Under the pieces are notes generated by a model. That model saw nothing but the letters and a program-made list of their open reading frames with translations. It was not told the DNA's origin and did no database searches. Positions 52,516 through 61,962 of a stretch of 64,000 nucleotides of DNA are shown piece by piece; position 1 is the first letter of the stretch, and every line of letters begins with the position of its first letter. The translations under genes were made by a program, and so were the position numbers. The stretch comes from Isochrysis galbana. Taxonomy: Eukaryota > Haptophyta > Isochrysidales > Isochrysidaceae. Where the stretch lies: NCBI GenBank assembly GCA_018136815.1, contig CM030937.1:5536632-5600631 (forward strand), written 5' to 3'.

Positions 52516-54342
52516 GGGTGAAGGCTGAATGCTGAATGGCTTAGCATTAAGATATTACTACGTAGTAGATATTCCCCCCCCCCCCCCCGCGATCGCTTCG
52601 AGTTGCCGCAGCCGCTCTACAAGCGCTTGCGAATGCGGCTTACGCGCTCGGCTGCATCTTTTGCATGCAGGAGCAACTTCTTGCATAGTGCATAGCTAGT
52701 GATATATGAGCTACAGCTACTCACACTAGCTGCATAAGATCTAACACTTTACGCCCCGGCCGCCAGGCCCGCGCTCGCGATAGGCCCAGGTAGAAATATG
52801 CACCATATTCACTTGCATATTTGGGTAAATTGGTCAGATCTGCATATTTTGACACTTTTTTGCATGTTTTCTGCATATTTGGGTAGAAGGCGGAGCGGGG
52901 GAGGGTGGTCTACAAGGCACTCCCAGGTCGGCCGGCGCATCAGCTTGAGTGCCCGTTCGGCCAAGCCCAGGTTTTGAGAGCTAACTAAGGTTAAGACTAA
53001 TGCCAAGGCCCAGGCGCTCAGAGGATCCAGCATTTCGAGCCCAAGCTTAAGCTCTCATCCCACCTTTCGTGGGCGGCAATCAATCAGAAACCAGCGTGAG
53101 CAAAGTGACCGATGTGTTCCACCAAAAGAAACGAGGGAAATCCAACCTATGAGGGTGACTGTTTGCCCTAAATAATGTAAGACCGACACCTCTCCTCGCT
53201 CGGCTCACTTGATAGCTGTCCACGGTAGCTCCATGCATGCCGCATACGTGCTGGCACGTGGCTGTTCACATAGGCATGGGCATGAAATACAAGATGTATC
53301 TACCTCTAGTCAAGCGAATCCTCCCCATACACCTGCGAACTCTGCGCCATGCTACTTGTCTCCCACAGGGCTAGGTCACCGTTGCGACGGCGCTCAGGGC
53401 TCCTATCGAGCTTTCCCTTGCGCATGACATAGCCGTACTCTCTCGGATTGGTTTGATCGATGTCCTCCGGTTTCACCGACATGCCGAGTCCGCTTTTCAT
53501 CATAGTGGCAGTCGTTGTCGCCCACGCCTGCATGACGAAGGATATCAGGTGGAGATCTTAGAGTACTACCGCCATGCGAACTGTGCGGCTATGCTGCAGC
53601 AGATGTCTAAGCCAAGCTGAGATCAATCTGACCACTGCCATCTAGTTCCACTGGCTGTCTCACCGGGTGATTATGCCTTATGGTCGGCCGTACCGAGTAC
53701 TTCATGCCGGTACTCACTTGACTCATGATGGCACTGTGAAGATGGGCGAGCTCTTGTGAGCCGAGCGGCGGGTCGGGAGGAGGCAGGCAGCCTCCGCCGT
53801 TGATCTGCGAGGCGAGCGTCGCCTTGGCGGCCACCGAAGGCTCGGCTGTGTGCACTTCGTCGGGCATTCCGTGCGGGGCGGGGCGAGATCACGGCGATCG
53901 TCTCGGTATGTAGACATATGTAGGTGTGCACTTAGATATGTGTGTTTGCTGCGACGGGAGAGAGAGGAGGGGGGGGGGGAAGAGAGAGAGTGAGAGAGCA
54001 GGAGAGGGGAAAAGAAACGGACAACGGTTGCGGGCGGGGGGGGCGGGGGGAGGGGGGGGGGGGGGGGGGGGGGGGCGGGGGGAATACATAGTAGCAGTGG
54101 CTACCGCTTTACCTCTTTACTGCCGGCTTGAAGCGACAATTTTGGCGCTTCAGATCCGTCATTTTCTGCAGGTGCCCAAGGGATAACGCCTGTGTAAGAG
54201 GGATAAGCGCTGCGATGAGGGGAAGCTTGCCAATCGGTATTTTCCCCCGAAGCCCCCCCCCCCCCCCCAGGGCCCCCGCACCGTTCCCCCGAGGCCCCCC
54301 GCACCGTGCCCCCTTCCGCGCCCCCCGCGCGCGGCAAGAACC
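52516..54342. other. Intergenic with simple repeats
   Basis: No gene recognised. Noted: a C-run near 52,575, repeated TGCATATTTGGGTA words at 52,815-52,885, and a long G/C homopolymer zone at 54,030-54,080 with a G-run of more than 20. The latter is a likely assembly weak point. Confidence 0.45.
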
Positions 54343-54507
54343 ATGAGCATGGAGGACAAGGAGGTCGAGGTGGGAGCTGTCCCAGTGGACGACGAGAGGT
54401 GGGAGATGTCCCAGTGGACGACGACGATCTGGAGCGCCAAGGGCTTCCCTTGGCCCTTGGATGACGAGGCCGGCTGCGCCCTGTTATTGTTATTGTTTGG
54501 AGTATGA
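54343..54507 (+). CDS. Small ORF, 54 residues, uncertain
   Basis: MSMEDKEVEVGAVPVDDERW... ending LLLLFGV. It contains an internal ~33-nt near-duplication (GTCCCAGTGGACGACGA repeated). It overlaps, in another frame, an acidic Glu/Asp run that reaches the degenerate MITE at 54.65 kb. It could be the first exon of a small gene. No family. Confidence 0.2.
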   Translation: MSMEDKEVEVGAVPVDDERWEMSQWTTTIWSAKGFPWPLDDEAGCALLLLLFGV

Positions 54508-54649
54508 GGAGGAGGAGGAGGAGAATGACGAGGAAGATGGCGATGGCGATGGCGAGGAGGACATCGAACAAGCTGAAGATGGCGAGGGCGGAGGCGGAGG
54601 CCGGGCCAACGGCACGATCGAGGCGGAGATGAGGAGCACTATACCCGCC

Positions 54650-54815
54650 TGCAAACACAGCCAAATAAATACAGCGTATATGTACGTACGTAGTTGGCCT
54701 CCGGCCAAATACAATTTCACATATTAACATTTCACATACATTCGAGACCTACAACGTTGTACTACAACGCAGGACGCGCTTCAAATACAGCCAAATACAT
54801 ATGGGTATGTTACCC
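54650..54815. mobile_element. MITE-like element, degenerate third copy
   Basis: Carries the internal words TTGGCCTCCGGCCAAATACA, TTCAAATACAGCCAAATACA and CGCAGGACGCGCTTC in the opposite orientation to the 6.1-kb copy. Terminal repeats are no longer recognisable. Confidence 0.65.
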
Positions 54816-54997
54816 CCCAGGAGCCAACGTCCCCCAGGAGCTATCGGGGGCCCCCGATAGCTATCGGGGGGAAATTTTTTCCCGATCGCCAACAGCCCCA
54901 CCGAGAGCAAGAGCTACCGGGGGACCGAGCAAATTCCCCGAGAGCTACCGTCTTCTTGCTGAGTCTATTCGCCAAGACCTGTGCCTTTGCGAGAAAT

Positions 54998-55231
54998 TTA
55001 TAGTCCGTTTGAAGCAGCGTGATGGGTCTGTAGTTTCTCGGGTCTCTGGCGTCCCCTTTCTCCTTTCTTAAAAAGCAGCGCTATGTCTCCCGAGCACGTG
55101 TCATCCGGCAGTGCCCCCTTCCGGTATGCCTCGTTGAACATGTCCATTAGGCGTGGGGCTACAAGCTTCTCGAAGCTTTGGTAGAACTCCATCGGTATGC
55201 CATCCGGTCCCGTAGATTTGCCTTTCGCCAT
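54998..55231 (-). pseudogene. LINE reverse transcriptase fragment
   Basis: MAKGKSTGPDGIPMEFYQSF...DTCSGDIALLFKKGE, then in a shifted frame GDARDPRNYRPITLLQ and DYKFLAK. These are RT blocks 0-2, diverged from the 41-kb copy (about half identical), so two LINE families are present. Confidence 0.85.
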
Positions 55232-55431
55232 TTGACGTATCGCTCTAATTAATGATCTCGGATCTCGGAGTAGCCGATGGGTTGGTCCAAGAAGTACCTA
55301 CCTATGACTCGTCGGTATCTGCCTCTACCTTAGCGCGTGGAGTAATGGTCTTAAATTGGTTATGTGCGTCTTCGTCAACATAGAAGATCCATGGGCCTTT
55401 GCGGCCCTTGTCCATTCCGTCCGGTGTAGCG

Positions 55432-56142
55432 TCAATCAAGGCCTTCAAGCCTAGACAGAAGGAATTTCATGAACGTGGCGACATCCTCGCTCTTGATATC
55501 CTTTTTGTCGTCAGCTAGCTGAGCTAGCTGGACGAAAAAGGGGGTGTCTTCGGGTTCTTCCTCCTCATCCAGAGGGGGGGGTGCGAGTTGTGGGGTGTTG
55601 TTGACAACCGGCTTTGGATCCGACTGGGGGTCGGCCCGCTTGCGCGACTGCTGCTGTGGTTGTGGGTTTGGTTGCTTCTGTGCTTGCTGCACTGGGTCCT
55701 TCCCCATGGGTCCATTCTGAGCGGCTTCAGCATACGACTTCTGTGCATGAGTTGGTTGTTGGTTTGAGGGCGCAAAGGCTCCCAAGATTGATTGTTGTGT
55801 CAAGTGCCCGCCCCCGAGGGGTGCACTAATGGTAGGAGTTGCCGCCGTGGGGGTGGCAGCAGAGCTGCCACCCACCACGGGGAGTCCTTGTTGTGGTGGC
55901 ATGTCGAGGGAGGCAGGCGGCTGGGTCAGACTCTGGCCCTGTTGGTCTGCAGGGAACAAGGCCCTGCCTGTTCCCTGCTTGAGGTGCTGGTGTGGCGGCG
56001 AGGGTGGTGGGAGCATGTCGACGTCGGTGTCAGGTGGTGCTGAGGCCTGTGAGCGCTTGGGCTCCGGCGGCTTGGGGCGGCCCCGTTGGGGCGTCGTGGC
56101 GGCGGGGGGCTGGGAGGTGGGAGCGGTCGGCGCGCGCTCCAT
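55432..56142 (-). pseudogene. LINE ORF1 N-terminal region (MERA family)
   Basis: 236 residues, MERAPTAPTSQPPAATTPQR..., Pro/Gln/Ser-rich, with PTHAQKSYAEAAQNGPMGKD and an acidic end (DEEEEPEDTPFFVQLAQLAD). Shares its first ~55 residues closely with 16.7 kb. Likely RNA-binding ORF1 leader region by position; no zinc finger survives because of the deletion. Confidence 0.75.
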
Positions 56143-56163
56143 CGCTGAAACTATAACGATAGT

Positions 56164-56755
56164 TCTGGTTAGCGGTAGTAATTATACCCGAGATGTGGGG
56201 GTGTCCGCGAAAAAAATCCTAAGGTTAAGGTCTTACGACTAAGGACTAAGTGGCCCGCCTCCCGCCTCTTTTCTTTAGACATTTTTTTACAATTTGCATC
56301 ACAACCACAACGTATTGAAGGTGCTTTTACTTCGATCTACTTCTACTAGATCATATATTGAAACTCAGGTGTCGCCACTGCCTCAGTAATTACGTCTAAG
56401 GTATTCTTGTACTACGTCTTATGTGTCCTCGTAGCCCTAAACTCTCTGCGTCATCCTCGTCGCAATTCTCGCCAACGCACGCATCGCCATGCTTTCATGC
56501 ATAGCAACGTGTGCAAACGTCGTTCATGCTTCCCGGGTGCGACCCACCCCCGGTGCGACCCTCAACGAGCATTTGCTCCCGGGTTAGTAGCACGACGAGG
56601 CCTTGACAGCGACATCGACGAGCTGGTGTATCCCTGGGAATGGTGGGAAAACGATGCCGATCACAGCTGTGGCATCCTGCCTACGCACCATTCAAGGCAT
56701 CGCTCAAGTCCGCTCTCGCGTTCACTCGCGCACGCGTGTCTGGGTGTCGACTGGC
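56164..56755. other. Intergenic 3' of IMPDH
   Basis: No gene seen. Moderately A/T-rich in its left half. Confidence 0.45.
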
Positions 56756-58856
56756 TCAGGTAAACTCGGTGCGCTTGTAATGGTGCAGATCATGCACGCC
56801 GCCCTCCATCTGCGAGGCGGATGTACGAAGCTCGAAGCGAAGATTGCCATTCGCGAGTGCGGCCCAGAGCTCAGGCAACGACTTGAGCCCCATATCTTGC
56901 AGCGAGTGCTTGAGACCCGTGGAGAGGTAGGGAAGGTATCGCTTGAGCGAGCCCTTATCCATCACTGCGCCCGACACGCCCTGAGCCACGCGCACAGCCG
57001 ACTCGGCCGAAAAATAGCGGTCCGCCGAGGTACCCTTGGTCATGGCGTCGATCGAGCCCATCCCGCGGTACGTCTTCAGACGCACACCGTCCTTATAAAA
57101 ATACTCGCCTGGTGCCTCATCGGTGCCAGCCAAGAGGGAGCCCATCATCACAGCGGAGGCGCCACACGCGAGAGCCTTGGAGATCTTGCCGACGTTGGAG
57201 ATGCCGCCGTCCGCCCAGCAGGGCACCCCATGCTTGCGCGCATACTTGCACACATGATACACAGCGGTCGCCTGCGGCCGGCCTACCGCCATTACCTCCT
57301 GCGTTGTGCAGATCGACCCAGAGCCCATCCCGATGCGCAGGGCGTCGACACCCCACTTGATCAGGTTGCGTGCCTGCGATACACACACGACGTTGCCGCC
57401 CACAACCTGGACATCAAAGTTAGACTTGATGAACTTAACCATCTCCTCCTGGTAAGTCGAGTTGCCTGCCGTGGGCACGCATGGGAAGCGCTAAGCAGGG
57501 GGGAGGCGCTGGGGCGATCTGTTACACCTGGCCGTCAGGCTGCACTCACCCTGGGATGAGTCAACGACGATGACGTCGACGCCAGCCTCAACGAGCCTGG
57601 CGACACGGGTTTTGTCTTCAGGCCGCGTGTGCACCGAGGCCCCAACGAGCAGGCGCTTCGACGCGTTCTTCGAGGCGTGGGGGTAGTCGCGATTCTTGCG
57701 CAAATCCTTGCGTGATATGAGTGCCACGAGCTCGAACTTGCGGTTAACTACGGGGAGCTTGCCCTTTTTCGAGTCGGTGAGAATCTTGTTGGCCTCGTCA
57801 AGCGAGCAACCCTCCTCGGCAACTACAAGATCCCTCGTCATCACGCTGGACACCGACGTGCTACGGTCCTGCACAAAGTCGTGGTCCCGAGTTGTCACTA
57901 TGCCGAGAAGGCGGCCACCGAGGTTGCCGTTCTCGGTGATCGGCATGCCGGAGAAGCCGTGCTTCCTCTTGATCTCGTCTATCTCCCGCAAGGTGGCACT
58001 CGGAGGTAGGCAGAACGGATCGAGGATGAAGCCATTCTCAAAGCGCTTGACACGCTTCACCTCATCGCATTGCTCTGAGGTGTGCAACGAGGGGGCACCT
58101 TAGCCGCATGATGCGACGAATCACTGCACGCGGCAAAATTGGGGTGTGCGGTGGTGGTGGCGACAGCATAGATGGGGATCGCACCATCAATCGTGTTGTT
58201 GCAGTGGATGATTCCCAGTCCGCCGTAGAGTGCCATGTGGATGGCCATTTGCGCCTCGGTTACCTGCAGTCGCGCAGCACGGTGCGGTAAGGCCGGTAAG
58301 TGCGCCTCTCAACTCCCTCTGGCACCCTGTGGCACTCACCGTGTCCATCGGCGAGGAGATGAAAGGTAGGTGTATCTTGATTCCTTTCGTCACCTGAGAT
58401 GAGAGGCTCACGTCCTTCGCGTCAAAGTTGATGTGGCCCGGCAGGATGATGTAGTCGTTGTACGTGTATCCGTCACGGTTCGAGAAGAGCTGCAGGCAAG
58501 AGAAAAGTGAGAGCGCGCGGGTCAAAGCTCAGCAGAACCGCGCCCGCGATTCAGCTCAATACGTCAGCTCTCACGCTCATCGACTCCCTCCAGCTGCTTT
58601 TCCCTTCCCCCCCCCCCTTCTCTCTCCCCTCCTTCTCTCCCTCCCTCCCTCTCCCTCCCTCTCTCTCCCCCGCTCCTCTTTCCTCCACCCCCCTCTCCCC
58701 CCCTCCCTCCCCCTCCCCCTCCCTCTCCCTCTCCCCCCCCCTCTCTCTCCTTCTCCCTCGCTTCCCTCCCTCTCTTGGCATCAAGACGCTACGGCGGCGG
58801 GCGACGCGTACCTCCTCTCCAGAGAGGCCATCGTTGTACTCCTCGTCGTCGCTCAT
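56756..58856 (-). CDS. Inosine-5'-monophosphate dehydrogenase, five exons
   Basis: Exons 58,856-58,812; 58,489-58,340; 58,263-58,185; 58,074-57,550; 57,465-56,756, all GT-AG; 1509 nt, 502 residues, the usual length. Converts IMP to XMP with NAD+, the rate-limiting step of GTP synthesis, in the cytosol. Seen: [45 protein letters not shown], two CBS-type halves in exon 4 ([31 protein letters not shown]), [19 protein letters not shown], the catalytic loop [13 protein letters not shown] (Cys ~319), [25 protein letters not shown] and the flap [10 protein letters not shown]...RYFSA. Splice choices restore family motifs (DTV|TEA, TID|EQ, SSQ|GNS). Introns are GA-rich on the sense strand; intron 1 has a long purine tract (58,590-58,760). 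Confidence 0.96.
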
Positions 58857-59443
58857 GTCGACCCGCGAGGCGGAGTCAGAGGCAGGGAGGGAGGGAGGGA
58901 GGGAGGGAGAGGAAGGAAGGCGACGAGAGGCTCCGCGAGGCTGGCCCCGTCTACTCTCTTCTCCTCTCTCTCTCTCTCTCTCTCTCTCCTTCTCACCGTC
59001 TCTCACCCGCTATCCCTCTCCTTTCTGATATTGAGGGCTTTCTTCTTCTCTCCTAAGCCCTCGTCGTCCGCGAGTCGGGTTCACTCGTTTTCTCCCCCTC
59101 CGTCAAACACGTGCCCCAGGGGTTATAAAATAGAATGAGGAGGAAACATATATATACCTAGAGGTGCCCCTCAGACGGGCTGGCGGACGCCCTCCTTCTT
59201 CTCCTCTCACTCTCTCTCTCTCTCTCTCCCGCCATAGCACCTAGATCTCTCCCCACCAAACGAAACTCTCCCACCTCTCACGAAAGATTTATCACTCCGC
59301 CGGCCAACTCGTTGGCGGCAAGCCGAGAGAGGAGAGAGAGGAGAGAGAGAGGAGAGAGCGCCGGGGGGGTGGGGGCAGCTAACAAACCCTTCCACCTCTT
59401 TCACCGAAGATGCCTCACCATCCCTATTAACTCTGTGGCAAGA

Positions 59444-59514
<71 letters not shown>

Positions 59515-59854
59515 GGGGGGGCGCGCGCGTGTCAGCAGTGGCCGGGCGACGAGGGCAAAGGGAAAGAGCCCCCCCCCCCCCCCCCGCCCCCCCCCCCCCC
59601 CCCGCCCCCCCCCGCCCCCCGCCCCCCCCCCGCCCCCCCCGCCCCCCCCCGCCCCCCCCCCCCGCCCCCCGCCCCCCCCCGCCCCCCCCCCTCCCCGCCC
59701 CCCCCCCTCTCTCCCGCTTTTCCCGCGCAGCCCCCTCCCCGCCCCCCCCCCCCCCCCCCTCTCCTCCCCCCCCGTCGCCCACGCCTTTTACTTCTCTACA
59801 TCGCCTCCACTCGGGGCAACTCGACCACTCCCTCCTCACCCCTAATCTTCTCAC
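58857..59854. repeat. Low-complexity region upstream of IMPDH
   Basis: (CT)n near 58,968-58,990, TATA-rich word near 59,147, (GA)n at ~59,446-59,512, and a run of C-blocks separated by single G at ~59,570-59,765. The open frames here are Pro/Gly/Arg repeats and not genes. IMPDH promoter presumably lies at the left end. Confidence 0.7.
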
Positions 59855-60075
59855 CCTAGATCCTAGATGGGAAATACGTATTTACCGTAATTGGCCAGAG
59901 GCCAAATACACATGTATTTGGCTGTATTTGAAGCGCGTCCTGGATTGTAAGCCTCGAATGTATTTGAAATGTGTTTGGCCGGAGACCAAATACTATTTGC
60001 CAATACATATGTATTTGGCTGTATTTGCGGGCCCCAGCACCGTATGCGTATGTATTTCCCATCTAGGCTTCTCAG
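59847..60075. mobile_element. MITE-like element, copy 2
   Basis: Termini CCTAGATGGGAAATACGTAT (59,862) and TATTTCCCATCTAGG (to 60,067), with an extra CCTAGAT at the left edge. Flanked by CTTCTCAC (59,847-59,854) and CTTCTCAG (60,068-60,075), an 8-nt duplication with one change. The interior matches the 6.1-kb copy with several substitutions and a ~15-nt insertion. Confidence 0.85.
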
Positions 60076-60405
60076 GAATTCATCCTCTAGCGCATACACG
60101 TGGCTCCCCGTCCCCCGTCCTCATCCGAAGCCTAGGATTGTTGTATTCCTGCCCATCTGAAGGTTGTAGGCATGAATATTCGTGTAAGGTACGCGCTCAC
60201 AATTACAATTGAACAGTTCCCCGTGTTGCCACTGACGCACAAGACACACAGATTCGGATTCCCCATGGTCTCAAGTCCAGGTTTGCAGGTTTTGGTCTCG
60301 AAATTTGCGATTCGAATTTTGTTTTTGCTGTTACTATAATTGTTGGCTCGTTTAAGGTAATAAACCGGCATGACTTCGACTTCTCGTTCTGCAGTCGCTC
60401 TGCGA

Positions 60406-60441
<36 letters not shown>

Positions 60442-60559
60442 CCGCCTCTCCTCGGCCGACGGCAAGAAGATTCGTCCAAAACATTCTCCGGTCCCAAGAT
60501 ATCTCGTGGGGGGTCTCTCCGCGCTCCGCGAGGGAAAGGACGCGATCTCGCTCCGAGAT
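60076..60559. other. Intergenic
   Basis: No gene seen; a (CT)n tract lies at 60,412-60,440. Confidence 0.45.
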
Positions 60560-60664
60560 CGGCCTCGCGCCCTCCCACGCTGCCCCGCCGTGCCCTCGGT
60601 CCCTCGCCCCCCCCCGCGGCAGGTTCTTTCCCTCGGCGTGCCGTCCATCGCCTCTGGCCGTTAT
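60560..60664 (-). repeat. Repeat B, copy 2
   Basis: Reverse complement of 47,778-47,884. The minus-strand frame through it and its flanks is Arg/Glu/Gly-rich and not accepted as a gene. Between here and 61,214 nothing else is recognised. Confidence 0.8.
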
Positions 60665-61214
60665 ATTAATCCCCCCCCGCGCGAGGTTCTCTTCTCCCCC
60701 GCGCGCGGTTCGTTTCCTCCGGCCGTCGTTGTTCCCCCCCTCGCTTCGATTCCTCTCGCGGTTCCTTCGATGATTGCCTCCATCTCGTCCGTTCTTCTTC
60801 GCGATCCTCGCGGAGGGGGCACCGACGTTTAATGTTAGTTTCGTCGCGGTTTCGATGAAAGAAAGGAAGAACGAATGGCACGCGCCTCGCGCCTCGCGTC
60901 TTGTTTCGTCGCCCCTTGCTCGTCGCTTGTCTAGAAGGTCTCTCCGCACATCGCCTTCTCCCCCCGCGCGAGTTTGGATCTCTCCTCGACCCTCCGCGTT
61001 GGCTTCAGCGGACGAGTTCCACTTTAACGATAGTTCGAACCCTTCGGTGGCGTAGTTATGCGCTCTCTTTCCGTATATCTTCGCGCATGACGAGCGATCG
61101 CGACTTCAGCCTTCGCCGCGCGGGGAGGGGTTTGTTTATCGTATGATTCCGGAGTGTTTACGTTAGTTTTCTGAGCCCAAGGACTTTGGTTTTTGGTTTC
61201 TTGTGAGTGATTTT

Positions 61215-61545
61215 TGTAGCAACTTCGTCGAGTCCCACCGTGTTCCCAAACGAGTCCCCCCGAGTTCCCGAGTCTATACCCCGAGTCAACGAGTCAATAC
61301 AAGTCAAGCACGCGCCTGAGCCACCCCCAGTCGCCTGCCACCACCTCCCACAAGCCTCCTTTCGCACTTCCGCGCCCACCGTGCTCCGTGCGTGCGTCGT
61401 GCATCGTGCGTCGATCACCATGCCCGAAGTCAACCCCGAGGAAAGCTCCATGAGCTCCCCACAAGAACCGCGTTCCGCGCTAGCTGCCGGCGCGCCCTCG
61501 CAAGCAATCTCCAAGAGTGAGATCAGCCTTGCTCTGACAAGGATC
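61215..61545 (-). repeat. Repeat A, copy 2 (empty retroelement site)
   Basis: Minus strand reads through GGCGCGCCGGCAGCTAGCGC, TTGCGGGGAGCTCATGGAGC, then GACTTGTATTGACTCGTTGA directly followed by CTCGGGGTATAGACTCGG. It shows the uninterrupted target of the element at 46.3-47.5 kb. Contains a 118-codon minus-strand frame, partly conserved at 46 kb; function unknown. Confidence 0.9.
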
Positions 61546-61962
61546 GAAAGCCGCTCCTTGGCTCGCTAGCCGCTTGCGACGGAGGAGCCCTTATTGACGC
61601 GTAGACACCTGCTTGCCGGAGTGCTGTGAGCCAGCTCCAGCTGCCCAGCTCCAGCTGCACTGATTTGTTTACAGTAGTAGTGTGTGCACTCTTGCTCTAT
61701 CGGCTTCGGCTACCGACGGGTTTGGACATCGGCTGCTACCAGAGTGCTATGAGCCGGCTCCGCTGATTTGTTTGCACTCTTGTACAAGTAGTTCTATCGG
61801 CTACCGGCTACCGGCCACCGGCCAAATAAGTAGCGCTAAAATCAGCCAACGCGTCAAGATGAAGATGGAGAAAGACGTTGCACATACTTATACTCAAGCC
61901 TGCCCCTTACCACCTATAAGGCCATCGCCGCGTTCGTACAGCCATGCGGCATTGCTTGCTAC
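61546..61962. other. Intergenic 3' of the DTW-type gene
   Basis: Contains a near-duplicated phrase (AGTGCTATGAGCC..CCAGCTCC / GTGCTGTGAGCCAGC, 61,620 and 61,743) and GGCTACCGGCTACCGGCCAC repeats. No gene seen. Confidence 0.45.

Larger units (their letters stand above)
54940..56163 (-). mobile_element. LINE with internal deletion
   Basis: The 5' hairpin AACTAT-CGTT-ATAGTT lies at ~56,162-56,147, then ATG at 56,142. ORF1 (56,142-55,432) is followed by a remnant with GPWIFYVDEDAHNQFK that matches the GPWHIAVNEDCAQQF block at 43.9 kb. Then, without endonuclease, come RT blocks (55,231-54,940). The middle of the element is therefore deleted. 3' end lost near 54,940. Confidence 0.85.

Noticed and set aside
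59312-60212. Proline-rich plus-strand frames over C-runs
   Set aside because: They translate homopolymers and a MITE and have no independent support.
60203-60949. 248-codon Arg/Glu/Gly-rich minus frame
   Set aside because: It is composed of (CT)n, repeat B and other low-complexity DNA with no domain.
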